DNA of 64,000 nt from Chryseobacterium daecheongense (GTDB lineage: Bacteria > Bacteroidota > Bacteroidia > Flavobacteriales > Weeksellaceae). Position 1 is the stretch's first letter, and every line of letters starts with the position of its first letter. Below the pieces are notes generated by a model. That model was not told where the DNA came from and ran no database searches. It worked only from the letters and a program-made list of their open reading frames with translations. This document shows, piece after piece, positions 1-9,208 of this stretch. Made by a program: the position numbers and the translations under genes. The DNA lies in the NCBI RefSeq assembly GCF_003729955.1, contig NZ_RJTX01000001.1, positions 868,001-932,000 of the forward strand, given 5' to 3'.

Positions 1-1105
1 TATCATAACTTAGCTTTGCATATTGTTCATGAGCCAGTTTCTTCACTTTAGCATCATAATCCATCTGATAAGACGAACGGAAAGCAGAAAGTGCTTCCTG
101 TTTTTTATCAACAGCCAGGTAAGCATTTCCTAACTGATAATATGCATTTTGTGCCAACGCAGAATTGCTGTTGATCAATTGATTATAATAGGAAACGGCT
201 TCATCATATTTTTTAAGCTGTGCGGCTACGAATCCCATTTCATAAAGGTCATTTTCAGAAGGGTTCTGCTGAACACTCAGGTAATCTTTCAAGTGAGGAT
301 ATGCCGAAGTATAGTCCTTTTTCATGAAGTAGCTTTCTCCGATAATCTTATGAACTTCCGCTTTATAGGAATCGGAAATATCTTCATTCAATAAAGCATT
401 TCCTTCAGAAATAGCCTTATCATAATCCTTATCATTATAATACATCTGCACATAGTACGGACGCACCAGCTTCGAATATTTCTCCTGGTCCTTTATAGAA
501 TCGAAAAACTGGAATGCCTTATCATTTTGTCTGTTGGTATAGTACAAATGTCCTAGCATGTAGGCAATATCTCCTTTCTGAGATTCATCGGCCGTTTTAT
601 ATGCTTCTTCCAAGGCATCCACAGCTCCTTTGGAATCCCCCATCATGAATTTAGCATATCCTAATTTCAGGATATATTGGGTATTTTCTTCCTTGGAAAG
701 CTGATACTGGTTCACTTTCTTCAACGTTTCCAGTGCTTTTTCAAAATCTTTTTTAGCTAAGTAGTAATCTGCCAAAGGCATGTTTGCCTGAGCAAAATAG
801 GCAGAGTTCGGATATTCTTTCATAAAAGCATCCAACCCTTCTTCAGCATGGTTTTTCTGAAGGATCACTCCAATGACATTATCAAAAAACTGCGCAGCTT
901 CCTTTTTCGATTGAGACAAGTGCTGATTGTAAAAATACTGTCTTGCGTACTCGTATTGGGAAGCATTGTATATTTTGGTCTGATAAAGATTTTCGGCTAA
1001 ACTGAATCTGTATTTTTCCTTCTGGGCGAAGTATTGGGACTGCTGAGCCTCGGAAATTCCGTAGTAAAAAACAGCAGCAGCCAAAAGTATTTTTTTTGAT
1101 TTCAT
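1..1105 (-). CDS. Tetratricopeptide-repeat protein, C-terminal part missing at the window edge
   Basis: Reading leftward from an ATG at 1103-1105 the frame stays open to base 1, so about 368 N-terminal residues are visible. The protein opens with a signal peptide (MKSKKILLAAAVFYYGISEA, then QQSQYF), so it is exported or periplasmic. After it come repeated helix-turn-helix units of about 34 residues with the TPR pattern of small and aromatic positions (for example LADYYLAKKDFEKALETLKK, YMLGHLYYTNRQNDKAFQFF and YQLGNAYLAVDKKQEALSAF). TPR arrays are protein-protein scaffolds. Large exported TPR proteins are common in Flavobacteriia, but no partner can be named here. The family assignment is firm; the function is unknown. 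Confidence 0.88.
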   Translation of the reverse strand, partial: MKSKKILLAAAVFYYGISEAQQSQYFAQKEKYRFSLAENLYQTKIYNASQYEYARQYFYNQHLSQSKKEAAQFFDNVIGVILQKNHAEEGLDAFMKEYPNSAYFAQANMPLADYYLAKKDFEKALETLKKVNQYQLSKEENTQYILKLGYAKFMMGDSKGAVDALEEAYKTADESQKGDIAYMLGHLYYTNRQNDKAFQFFDSIKDQEKYSKLVRPYYVQMYYNDKDYDKAISEGNALLNEDISDSYKAEVHKIIGESYFMKKDYTSAYPHLKDYLSVQQNPSENDLYEMGFVAAQLKKYDEAVSYYNQLINSNSALAQNAYYQLGNAYLAVDKKQEALSAFRSSYQMDYDAKVKKLAHEQYAKLSYD

Positions 1106-1241
1106 TCTTTTGAATAAAAAAATTAGTCTATTATATCAACGAAAGTATTGAAAACTTATTGTTTAAACAAGCTTTGAAAGGGATTGTGTCCCGTTATTTC
1201 TAAATTTTATGAATTAGTTAACATTTTTTTAATTAAATCAT

Positions 1242-1249
1242 TACATTTG
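1242..1249 (+). promoter_or_regulatory. Candidate -7 element (TACATTTG) for the APC permease gene
   Basis: TACATTTG fits the Bacteroidota housekeeping -7 consensus TAnnTTTG and lies 53 bases before the permease ATG. A possible -33 element (TTA at 1218-1220) is 21 bases upstream, which is weak. The assignment rests on motif and position only. Confidence 0.45.
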
Positions 1250-1302
1250 TTTTTTACTAATAGTGTTTACGTATTAAAAAAGATTAACAAAAAAACTAGC
1301 GA

Positions 1303-2979
1303 ATGTCTTCAAATATTTTCAGGAAAAAGTCAATTTCAACTATATTAAAACAGGGTGGCGATGGAGAAGACCATGGGGGACTCAGCAAAGTGCTTAATGT
1401 AAGAGATTTAACTTTTTTCGGAATAGCAGCCGTTATTGGCGGTGGAACTTTCAGTGCTATTGGTAATGCCTGTTTCGAGGGAGGTCCCGGTGTTGTTTTG
1501 CTGTATATAATATGTGCTATTGCTTGTGGCTTTACGGCGTTGTGTTATGCAGAATTCGCATCACGTGTTCCCGTTTCCGGAAGTGCTTATACCTACGCTT
1601 ATGTTTCTTTCGGGGAACTTTTCGCCTGGATCATCGGTTGGGCATTGATCATGGAATATTCCATTGGAAATATTTATATCGCCTTCTCTTGGAGCGGCTA
1701 TTTCACCAACCTTCTCGGGACATTCGGAATTCATTTACCGGAATGGATGACCATCAATTATCATGAAGCACATACCGTGTTTACTTCTCAAAATCCTGAT
1801 ATCAATAGTGAAGGATATAAAGCATGGTCTACTGCTCCAATGATCGGGAACCTGAAACTGGTTTTTGACCTTCCTGCTTTTTTAATTAACATTATTATTA
1901 CTTACCTGGTTTACAGGGGCGCAAAAGAGTCTAAAAACTTAAGTAATGCGATGGTTGTTATCAAACTGGCCATCATTGCCCTGGTTATTATTGTAGGCTG
2001 CTTTTATGTGGATATTGATAACTGGACTCCCTTTATGCCTAATGGTTTTGGAGGTGTTATGGCTGGTGTTTCCGCTGTATTCTATGCCTATATAGGATTT
2101 GATGCCGTTTCTACACTTGCCGAAGAATGTAAGGACCCACAAAAAGATCTTCCTAAGGGAATGATCTATTCATTAATAATATGTACTGTTATTTACATTA
2201 TCATGGCATTGGTGTTAACGGGAATGGTTTCTTATACTCTTTTAGGGGTAAGTGACCCTCTTGCAGAAATTTTCGCCATCAAAGGGGTTAAATGGATGCT
2301 TTTCATTGTTTCTATTGCTGCTGTTGTAGCCATGACCAGTGTACTTCTTGTTTTCCAGATGGGGCAGCCGAGAATCTGGATGACGATGAGCCGCGATGGT
2401 TTAATGCCTAAAAAATTCTCAGAAATTCATCCTAAATACAAGACACCAAGCTTTGCAACCATTATTACCGGGTTGGTAGTAGGATTACCGATATTTTTCA
2501 CTGATGAGAAATTGGTGTTGGATTTTACCAGTATCGGAACTTTATTTGCGTTTGTTCTGGTTTGCGGTGGTGTTTTGGTATTAACCAGTAAAAAAGAAGA
2601 ATCTGATGAACCTACCAGAGGAAAATTCAGAGTTCCTTATATCAATGCGAAATTTATTTTGCCCGGATTATATATTCTTTCATTATTATTGATCAATTAT
2701 CTTTTCCCGGATTATTTTAAAAACCTGTTCGATTTCAGTGATGGAAAAATAGAGACCAATTTACCTCTTATCATATTTTATGTAGCCTGCATTGTGCTTT
2801 CCATTCTGGCCTTTATTAAAAACTATTCATTGATTCCTTTATTAGGTTTAGTTTCCTGTCTTTATCTTCTTACAGGAATGACGGCTTCTAACTGGGCCTG
2901 GTTCTTCTGCTGGCTTTTGATAGGACTTGTGATCTATTTCCTGTATGGATATAAGAACAGCAAACTCGGAAAAGCTTGA
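1303..2979 (+). CDS. APC-superfamily amino acid permease
   Basis: This is a 558-residue polytopic inner-membrane protein with about 12 hydrophobic segments. It has the hallmark first-helix motif of the amino acid-polyamine-organocation superfamily (GIAAVIGGGTFSAIG, about residues 40-54) and the conserved segment AVFYAYIGFDAVSTLAEE (about 258-275). Relatives are cation- or proton-coupled amino acid importers or exchangers. The longer-than-usual loop between helices 3 and 4 (about residues 145-180) resembles the cationic amino acid transporter (CAT) branch. The gene stands alone: it is preceded by a TAnnTTTG element and followed by a strong terminator. The substrate cannot be read from sequence. 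Confidence 0.9.
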   Translation: MSSNIFRKKSISTILKQGGDGEDHGGLSKVLNVRDLTFFGIAAVIGGGTFSAIGNACFEGGPGVVLLYIICAIACGFTALCYAEFASRVPVSGSAYTYAYVSFGELFAWIIGWALIMEYSIGNIYIAFSWSGYFTNLLGTFGIHLPEWMTINYHEAHTVFTSQNPDINSEGYKAWSTAPMIGNLKLVFDLPAFLINIIITYLVYRGAKESKNLSNAMVVIKLAIIALVIIVGCFYVDIDNWTPFMPNGFGGVMAGVSAVFYAYIGFDAVSTLAEECKDPQKDLPKGMIYSLIICTVIYIIMALVLTGMVSYTLLGVSDPLAEIFAIKGVKWMLFIVSIAAVVAMTSVLLVFQMGQPRIWMTMSRDGLMPKKFSEIHPKYKTPSFATIITGLVVGLPIFFTDEKLVLDFTSIGTLFAFVLVCGGVLVLTSKKEESDEPTRGKFRVPYINAKFILPGLYILSLLLINYLFPDYFKNLFDFSDGKIETNLPLIIFYVACIVLSILAFIKNYSLIPLLGLVSCLYLLTGMTASNWAWFFCWLLIGLVIYFLYGYKNSKLGKA

Positions 2980-2996
2980 TCATAAAAACAATATAG

Positions 2997-3037
2997 AAAA
3001 AAGGCAAAATTGTAAAATACAGTTTTGCCTTTTTTAT
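2997..3037 (+). terminator. Rho-independent terminator of the permease gene
   Basis: The arms AAAAAGGCAAAA (2998-3009) and TTTTGCCTTTTT (3023-3034) pair perfectly around a 13-base loop and run into a T tract. It starts 18 bases after the permease stop codon. Confidence 0.85.
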
Positions 3038-3101
3038 TTTCATTACAAAATTGGCGAAATTATTGCTTTCAATTTTTCAGAAACTATAAACTAATTATGC
3101 C

Positions 3102-3416
3102 ATGTCTGAAAGAATAAAAACATACAGCGAATTTTATCAGTTTTATCTTACCGAACACCGCAAGCTGGGAACCCGAATTTTTCATTTCATCGGAACCTTA
3201 CTGGTTTTTGTGGTGATTGGATACGTCATCAGCTCAGGAAAAGAACGGTTTTTATGGTATATTCCTATTGTGGGATACGGGTTTGCCTGGTTCAGTCATG
3301 CTGTGATTGAAAAGAATAAACCGGCAACATTCAAATATCCTTTGTGGTCATTGATCTCAGATTTCAGGTTGTTTTTTGAGCTGCTGATCGGTAAGCAAAA
3401 ATTTTATGGTAATTGA
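3102..3416 (+). CDS. DUF962 (Mpo1/YGL010w-like) small membrane protein
   Basis: The 104-residue protein has the DUF962 signature order: FYLTEHRKLGTRIFHFIGT at the N terminus, two hydrophobic segments (about 31-48 and 54-70), then FAWFSHAVIEKNKPATFKYP and WSLISDFRLFF. The conserved His residues (HR, HFIGT, SHAVIEKN) are present. The yeast member Mpo1 is an Fe(II)-dependent dioxygenase acting in alpha-oxidation of 2-hydroxy fatty acids. Whether bacterial members do this is not established, so only the family is asserted. It is a single-gene unit followed by a GC-rich hairpin. Confidence 0.85.
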   Translation: MSERIKTYSEFYQFYLTEHRKLGTRIFHFIGTLLVFVVIGYVISSGKERFLWYIPIVGYGFAWFSHAVIEKNKPATFKYPLWSLISDFRLFFELLIGKQKFYGN

Positions 3417-3476
3417 AGGACAAAAAGTCTGAAGCCTTATTGATGCATTCATAAGCTCACAAGCAGCTATAAAATA

Positions 3477-3523
3477 GTTTCGGGCGGGGTGCCGGGGGGG
3501 GTGAAAAGCCCCCCGCCCGAAAC
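3477..3523 (-). terminator. GC-rich hairpin between convergent genes, with a G8 run in the loop
   Basis: The arms GTTTCGGGCGGGG (3477-3489) and CCCCGCCCGAAAC (3511-3523) pair over 13 bp. The loop includes a run of eight G (3494-3501), striking in this AT-rich genome. It sits 60 bases after the DUF962 stop and 7 bases beyond the stop of the minus-strand transglutaminase-like gene, the right place for a shared terminator. T tracts are weak on both sides, so it might instead be a REP-like element. Confidence 0.6.
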
Positions 3524-3530
3524 TTTATCC

Positions 3531-5555
3531 TTAATTATTGAAACGTTTCTTAAAGCTAAATTTAAGCCTGTTCATCAATCCTGGTTCAATAATATCGATT
3601 CCCAATCCGAAATTACTATCAGCAACTGTATGATGGGCTGTTCTGAAATCTTCAAATTCGGCTTGCGGAATTTCCATGTTCACTAAAGGTTGGTACTCTA
3701 TGAAGACTGTTGCACCGTTTTTGGTGATCTTCTTTCGGCTGGTAAATTCAAAATACGGATTCTTGATAGTACTTTCCTGGGCTGTATACTTTTCTTCAGT
3801 ATCAATTTTCTGATCAGTATATAAATTGATCTCGTATTTCTCACTGTCGAAATTATGCCAGAAAGGTAAATCCTTATGCATAAAATCTCTTGCACTTGCT
3901 TTTACCACGTTACGGTCAAAATACATCAGGAATCTGTTGTTTTTGGCATCTACATAATATGGATTTTCAACCGTTGCCTGATATTGGATTTTAAATTCAT
4001 TCAGCTTTTTATCATCGCTTACAATATCAATAGTAGCATCTTTGAAAATGTTTCTTACGTCGGTTCCGTTTCTGTCATTGGAATAATTCAGGCTATAGAA
4101 CAGAAAATTATTCCAGCTGTCCACGATTTCTCTTTTATGGGTATTTTTAAAATACCTTCTCATTGCATTGGCGCGATTCCCTTTATAGGTAGTAACCAGC
4201 TTCAAGGTACCTTTAGTATCCTGGGCATTGAACTCTACTTTTTCATCAATACAGTAATAGGGGAATTTATAAGCTTTTCTTTCCTGTAATTCCTGATCAC
4301 GCTTCACTTCAAGGTAGTGCATGAAATAGATAAACCCTCTGTTTTCAATCAATCCGAATTCATCACGAATGGTAGCATCTATAAAATATGTTTCTCCTTT
4401 ATAATTGATTTTCACGATTACATGATTGAAGCTCAATAAAGAAGGAAGGTAATATTTGATGTAAAAATCAGTATGGAAATTCACCAGAACAATAGAAGAA
4501 TCAACACCGATATAATCCAGAATCACTTTTAATAAAACCGATTTTGCTTTGCAGTCTCCTTGCTTATTCTCATATGTAATAGCCGGTTCCTGTGGTTTAT
4601 GCCCGTTCATTTCATCTGCATTGAAAATATAATAAATATTATTCTGAACATATTCAATGGCAAACTGAAGTTTTTCATCCTGATCTGTAATAGCATCGAG
4701 TTTCTCCACCAGATTCGGAGCAAATTCTTTTAATGAAGCCTTATTAAAAATCTCTTCGTAAATCGGAGCAATGTAGTTGGACAAGTCTTTCCAATTACTT
4801 TCCGTAGCAAAATCTATAAAAGGGAAAATCTCACGATTGGCATCTACCGGATTGATATAGTTCTCTTCATCAATGATAAACCGTTCCCCTTTTTTCAGAT
4901 AACTGATCTCAGGCTCCATTACATTTCCTTTTTCATCCCTAAAGAATGTTTTTTTATAAGCAATCGTTTCATTACGCTCATTGATAAACGTAAACCTGAA
5001 GTTTCCGTAAGCCCAGTAATTGTCCGGGCTTACCCATACATATTTAGAGAATTCCTTTCTCAAAAAATCACGGTCTGTAAAGGTTTTTACCCGGGTATCT
5101 TCCAGAATAAGAATATCATACAGTCTCAGATCTTTTATCGTGATATTTATTTTCTTAGTACTGCTTAATATCCCTCCACTACTCTGGTTTTCATTATCTA
5201 AAACCTTGATTTTGGTATCCGGAATTTTATCAATTAACACTCCATCTCTTAGAACACTAATTCTGTGAATGTTGTATATTTCATTTTCTTCAACAACAAC
5301 ATCTGTTACGGAAGCTCTTTCCAGATTGGAAGGTTCATTAAGGGTATAAGCCATACAGACATATTCCTTATTTTCCGTATTGCTTGTATGATAAATTTTA
5401 TCAAGAAAATAGCAATAGTCTCTTCCTTCATTGATCTGACTGTTTGAAAAATCAGATTCTTTTATTCTTTCCGTCAGTTGCAGGTCATCCACACTTCTCG
5501 CCCATTCTTCTGGCTGTTGGATCCTGTAATTTTCAATTGGCATTGGGTTCTCCAT
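3531..5555 (-). CDS. DUF3857-type transglutaminase-like protein
   Basis: The protein is about 674 residues and lacks an obvious signal peptide. An N-terminal beta-rich DUF3857-like region (about residues 55-240) is followed by a transglutaminase/protease-like core. The putative triad is visible as Cys335 in QGDCKAKSVLLK, His378 in FNHVIVKINY and Asp393 in GETYFIDAT. A C-terminal DUF3858-like beta region follows. Such proteins are widespread in Bacteroidota and their substrates are unknown. The ATG at 5553-5555 was chosen; an in-frame GTG four codons upstream (5565-5567) is the alternative. It is transcribed alone toward the hairpin at 3477-3523. Confidence 0.83.
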   Translation of the reverse strand: MENPMPIENYRIQQPEEWARSVDDLQLTERIKESDFSNSQINEGRDYCYFLDKIYHTSNTENKEYVCMAYTLNEPSNLERASVTDVVVEENEIYNIHRISVLRDGVLIDKIPDTKIKVLDNENQSSGGILSSTKKINITIKDLRLYDILILEDTRVKTFTDRDFLRKEFSKYVWVSPDNYWAYGNFRFTFINERNETIAYKKTFFRDEKGNVMEPEISYLKKGERFIIDEENYINPVDANREIFPFIDFATESNWKDLSNYIAPIYEEIFNKASLKEFAPNLVEKLDAITDQDEKLQFAIEYVQNNIYYIFNADEMNGHKPQEPAITYENKQGDCKAKSVLLKVILDYIGVDSSIVLVNFHTDFYIKYYLPSLLSFNHVIVKINYKGETYFIDATIRDEFGLIENRGFIYFMHYLEVKRDQELQERKAYKFPYYCIDEKVEFNAQDTKGTLKLVTTYKGNRANAMRRYFKNTHKREIVDSWNNFLFYSLNYSNDRNGTDVRNIFKDATIDIVSDDKKLNEFKIQYQATVENPYYVDAKNNRFLMYFDRNVVKASARDFMHKDLPFWHNFDSEKYEINLYTDQKIDTEEKYTAQESTIKNPYFEFTSRKKITKNGATVFIEYQPLVNMEIPQAEFEDFRTAHHTVADSNFGLGIDIIEPGLMNRLKFSFKKRFNN

Positions 5556-5706
5556 ATTTATATACACTTTGTGGTTTGGTAAAAAGTTAAGGGGTTTAAA
5601 TTAATTAATTAAAAAGTAAAAAACAAGAGTAGATTAACGACAGTCTATGGAATTCTCAAATAAAGTTCGGCACAGTAATTGTCCCGTAAGGGATAAAATC
5701 AGAATT

Positions 5707-6054
5707 ATGAGAAGTATCAGAACATTTTTAAAGGGTACTATTCCAGCCTTAGCTTTATTGACGATTATGCAATGTACTGCTTCTGCCAACGCAGGGAATG
5801 GAGATGAAAAAACATTTATTGTAGGCCCGGAAACAGCAGATTGTACAGGAGTTGCTCCTATGAAATGTCTTCAGGTAAAAGAAAAGCAATCGGAAAACTG
5901 GACGAATTTTTACAGCAATATTGAAGGTTTTACCTATGAACCGGGATATGAGTATGTTTTAAAAGTAAAGACTGAAAAAATTGCCAATCCACCAGCAGAT
6001 GCCTCTTCTATTAAATATACTTTGATCAAACAGGTTTCCAAAACCAAGAAATAA
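5707..6054 (+). CDS. DUF4377 domain-containing (lipo)protein
   Basis: The likely 115-residue protein starts MRSIRTFLKGTIPALALLTI and reaches a Cys in IMQC, a plausible though non-canonical lipobox, so it is probably a lipoprotein or periplasmic protein. The rest matches DUF4377: a strand ending ETADCTGVAPMKCLQVKE, then ENWTNFYSNIEGFTYEPGYE, YVLKVKTEKIANPPADASS and KYTLIKQVSKTKK. DUF4377 often occurs with HslJ/META domains in stress-related envelope proteins; its function is unknown. An in-frame ATG at 5647 would add 20 residues that spoil the signal sequence, so the downstream start was preferred. Confidence 0.82.
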   Translation: MRSIRTFLKGTIPALALLTIMQCTASANAGNGDEKTFIVGPETADCTGVAPMKCLQVKEKQSENWTNFYSNIEGFTYEPGYEYVLKVKTEKIANPPADASSIKYTLIKQVSKTKK

Positions 6055-6056
6055 AT

Positions 6057-6085
6057 AAAAACTCCCGGAATCCCGGGAGTTTTTT
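6057..6085. terminator. Bidirectional terminator between the DUF4377 and SPFH genes
   Basis: The 8-bp core ACTCCCGG/CCGGGAGT around a 4-base loop is extended by AAAA on the left and TTTT on the right, giving T tracts in both orientations. It fills the 33-base gap between the two stop codons. Confidence 0.88.
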
Positions 6086-6087
6086 AT

Positions 6088-7029
6088 TTAATGTTCATGT
6101 TCTTTTGTTGGAGGCGGATAATTTCCTTTAGTAACTTCTCCCACCGTATTCGCCGTTGTCATTGCAACAACCAGGTCATTCAGCATATTGCTTGCCGCTG
6201 TCGGTGAATTCGGCAACAGGACAAGATTACTTCTGTTACTGGCCCCTACGGAATGCAAGGTGTCATAATGTTGTGTAACAACGATCAATGCAGAAGCTTC
6301 ATGAGAATTGATATCTACATTATTCAGCATTCTTACAGATTCTTCAAGACCTTTGGCAATTTCTCTTCTCTGATCTGCAATACCCTGACCTTGTAATTTT
6401 TTAGATTCAGCTTCTGCTTTAGCTACCGCAACGATTCTGATTCTCTGGGCTTCAGACTCATATTCTGCGGCTGTTTTTTCTCTTTCCGCTGCGTTGATCC
6501 TGTTCATGGCATGCTTTACCTGCTCATCGGGATCAATATCCGTTACCAATGCTTTAATGATATCATATCCATAACTTTGCATCGCTTCCTGCAATTCACC
6601 CTTTACGGCGATTGCTATATCGTCTTTTTTCACAAAGACATCATCCAGCTTCAGTTTAGGAACTTCTGCTCTTACCACATCAAAAACATAAGATGTAATT
6701 TGATTTTCAGGATTTTCTAAACGATAATAAGCATCTCCAACCTGGGTTCTGATCACTTGATACTGAACGGAAATCTTCATTTTAATGAAAACATTATCCA
6801 GGGTTTTCGTATCGATCATAACATCCAGCTGCTGAATTCTTAGATTTAATCTTTTAGCAATCTGATCGATGATCGGGATTTTAAGGTGAAGCCCGGAATG
6901 TCTTACAGACTGAAATTTTCCGAAACGTTCAATGATGGCAGCGGTTTCCTGCTTCACTACAAAGAATGAGGCAAAAAGGATAATAAGTCCGAAAAAAATA
7001 AGCGGAGCTAATAAAAAAGGAAAATTCAT
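6088..7029 (-). CDS. SPFH/Band 7 (stomatin/prohibitin-like) membrane protein
   Basis: The 313-residue protein has one N-terminal membrane anchor (about residues 5-24). An SPFH domain follows (about 25-190), with the typical opening FFVVKQETAAIIERFGKFQ and the segment DIKALVTDIDPDEQVKHAMNRINAAERE in slightly varied form. A charged Ala/Glu-rich coiled coil (about 175-240) comes next. SPFH proteins oligomerise at membrane microdomains and often act with FtsH-type proteases; nothing beyond this is shown here. The C-terminal tail is Pro/His-rich. The gene is monocistronic and shares the terminator at 6057-6085. Confidence 0.9.
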   Translation of the reverse strand: MNFPFLLAPLIFFGLIILFASFFVVKQETAAIIERFGKFQSVRHSGLHLKIPIIDQIAKRLNLRIQQLDVMIDTKTLDNVFIKMKISVQYQVIRTQVGDAYYRLENPENQITSYVFDVVRAEVPKLKLDDVFVKKDDIAIAVKGELQEAMQSYGYDIIKALVTDIDPDEQVKHAMNRINAAEREKTAAEYESEAQRIRIVAVAKAEAESKKLQGQGIADQRREIAKGLEESVRMLNNVDINSHEASALIVVTQHYDTLHSVGASNRSNLVLLPNSPTAASNMLNDLVVAMTTANTVGEVTKGNYPPPTKEHEH

Positions 7030-7099
7030 AGTTTAATATTTTTTGAATAAGTCGCAGTAACTTATGTTTTGTTATAAATATACCACATTATTTTCAATA

Positions 7100-8458
7100 T
7101 TAAACGGTCATGCCTATATCAATTCCCTTTATTTTCCTGTAAAGATCAGTGGCATAGTTATCCGTCATCCCTGAAACAAAATCAATGACGCCAAGAACTT
7201 TCTGGTAATCCGTACCCTCTTCATAAACAAATTGTTTCGGAAGAAGCTTCAGAGCCATTTTATCGTAAGATTTTCTTTCGTCTTTCGGTTTCAGTATGGA
7301 AGGGATAAAATGATCGAGCAATTCGTACATCACATTATAACCAGCATTCTCAATCTCCACCACGGCTTTATGGTTATAAATCTTTTCAATGGAAAAGCTT
7401 TCGATATCCTGTAATGTTCGGTTCTCGGATTTGTATATATCCAGCAATGCCTTATCTAAATTTCCTTCCAGGATTGTAGTAAAGTTGTGTTGATATAATT
7501 CAATGGATTTATTGATCAAAGCATTAATTACTTTTGCTCTCAGATAAGAAATCTTTTCATTATCATTTCCGATAGAATCAAGCTTTCTTTTGACTCTGTC
7601 TACATCATCAGTCTCAGATTTTACCAGCTCAAAAAACAGGTTTTTGCAGTCTGCTGTGGATACAATACCCAATCTGTGGGCATCTTCCATATCAATGATA
7701 TTATAGCAAATATCGTCTGCCGCTTCTACCAGCCAAACGAATGGGTGTCTTTTGAAAATATGCGGTTCTTCACTTTCAGAAATCAGTTGGGTTCCTTTGA
7801 CTATATCTAAAAAAGTCTCTTTTTCATTCTGGAAAAACCCGAATTTCTTTCTGTGAATGATTCCTTTTTTCTTGGCAATAGCTTCACACGGATATTTGGC
7901 AATACTTGCCAATGTGGTCATTGTAAGCTGAACCCCACCTTCATCTTTTCCCTGTTGCTGATGGGTCAACACCCTGATTGCATTAGCGTTTCCTTCAAAA
8001 TTCACGAGATCTGCCCATTCTTTTTCAGAAAATTTAGGCTTCAGATCTTTCTCATTCTTTTCAAAATAGCTTGCGATGGCATCTTCTCCCGAGTGTCCGA
8101 ATGCAGGATTTCCCACATCATGGCATAAACAAGCTGCTGCAATTACATTTCCAAGGTTATAGAGATAAAAATTCTTTGCGTCTTCGGTAAGATCATTCTG
8201 AAAGCTTTCAAAAACAAACTCTCCTATGATACTTCCCAAACTTCTTCCCACTGATGAAACTTCCAGAGAATGCGTTAAGCGGTTATGTACAAAAACACTT
8301 CCGGGAAGCGGAAAAACCTGTGTTTTATTCTGCAGCCTTCTGAATGCGGACGAGAAGATGATTCTGTCAAAATCTCTCTGAAAATCCGTTCTTGAGGCTT
8401 TAGTATGGGGATTATTTCCTGTACGCTGATTAGTAAAAATCTGGTTTAAATTCATCAT
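7100..8458 (-). CDS. dgt: Deoxyguanosinetriphosphate triphosphohydrolase (dGTPase)
   Basis: The 452-residue HD-superfamily enzyme is expected to hydrolyse dNTPs such as dGTP to the nucleoside and tripolyphosphate, tuning dNTP pools. The N-terminal family block (ASRTDFQRDFDRIIFSSAFRRLQNKTQVFP) is present. Metal ligands are visible as His63 in RLTHSLEVSSVGRS, His113-Asp114 in CLCHDVGNPAFGHSGEDA, and an Asp in the later EAADDICYNIIDMEDA. Length matches the family. The start MMNLNQIF offers two adjacent ATGs; the first is reported. There is no clear operon partner. Confidence 0.93.
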   Translation of the reverse strand: MMNLNQIFTNQRTGNNPHTKASRTDFQRDFDRIIFSSAFRRLQNKTQVFPLPGSVFVHNRLTHSLEVSSVGRSLGSIIGEFVFESFQNDLTEDAKNFYLYNLGNVIAAACLCHDVGNPAFGHSGEDAIASYFEKNEKDLKPKFSEKEWADLVNFEGNANAIRVLTHQQQGKDEGGVQLTMTTLASIAKYPCEAIAKKKGIIHRKKFGFFQNEKETFLDIVKGTQLISESEEPHIFKRHPFVWLVEAADDICYNIIDMEDAHRLGIVSTADCKNLFFELVKSETDDVDRVKRKLDSIGNDNEKISYLRAKVINALINKSIELYQHNFTTILEGNLDKALLDIYKSENRTLQDIESFSIEKIYNHKAVVEIENAGYNVMYELLDHFIPSILKPKDERKSYDKMALKLLPKQFVYEEGTDYQKVLGVIDFVSGMTDNYATDLYRKIKGIDIGMTV

Positions 8459-8607
8459 TTTTCAAAATTACTTCAAATTTTATTTGTAGTAAAGAAATCC
8501 ATTAGTTTTTTCAAAAAAAGACCGTATTAAAAGCAGTATGCATCCGTAAAAACCCTTGAAGAACTTTACTGTTCTTAACTTAACTTAGTTCAATAAAAAC
8601 TAAAACC

Positions 8608-9150
8608 ATGTCTGAATTATTAAAACAAATACTGGGCAGTACAATCATTACAACTCTGATCACATCTGTTATTGTCTATTTCTTCCACAAAAGGACCGAA
8701 AGACAGAATGCTCTTATCAAAAGGGAATTTGAAAAACTTTCCCAAAAAGACACCGCTCATTTTGAGTGGAGAAAAAGCACGGTGGAATTACTGGGGCAGG
8801 TTTACATTCATCTTAACCGTACTTCTTTGGGGTTTAAGAATAGCTATTCCAAACTGAAAAAATATGATCCTTTTTATGAAAATGAGATCATGTACCACTC
8901 TAACAAACACATCCGCGATCTGTTAATCAATAATGGGCATTATCTGCCACCGGAATTATTGGACGAAGCCACAAAACTTATTGAACATTTTGATGTATGG
9001 TTAACAAAATATAACCAAGTGCGAACTGTGGAGAAAAATGACCAGGCAAGGCAGATCTATGTAGGTCCGGACGGATTCCCCTTTCCAGAAAATGCGGAAA
9101 AAATGTTCAAGGACAAATATATGGAGATGTTCAACGGCCTGCATGAATGA
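8608..9150 (+). CDS. Unrecognised protein with an N-terminal membrane anchor
   Basis: The 180-residue protein has one hydrophobic stretch near the N terminus (about residues 9-26, TIITTLITSVIVYFF). After it comes a long charged helical region that is probably cytoplasmic. Motifs such as HFEWRKSTVELLGQVYIHLNR and HYLPPELLDEATKLIEHFDVW suggest an all-helical bundle, but no family was recognised. It stands alone between divergent dgt and the glycosylase gene, with 58 bases to the latter; co-transcription is possible. The coding call is supported by ATG, length and lack of competing frames. Confidence 0.75.
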   Translation: MSELLKQILGSTIITTLITSVIVYFFHKRTERQNALIKREFEKLSQKDTAHFEWRKSTVELLGQVYIHLNRTSLGFKNSYSKLKKYDPFYENEIMYHSNKHIRDLLINNGHYLPPELLDEATKLIEHFDVWLTKYNQVRTVEKNDQARQIYVGPDGFPFPENAEKMFKDKYMEMFNGLHE

Positions 9151-9208
9151 ATCTCTTTTTTAGTTTTCCAATGGCAACATTCTTGCTTTGATTATGTAAA
9201 TTCCATCT

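Noticed and set aside
3876..4289. A 137-codon + strand frame within the transglutaminase-like gene
   Set aside because: Antisense to a protein with a recognisable triad; no promoter and no family features.
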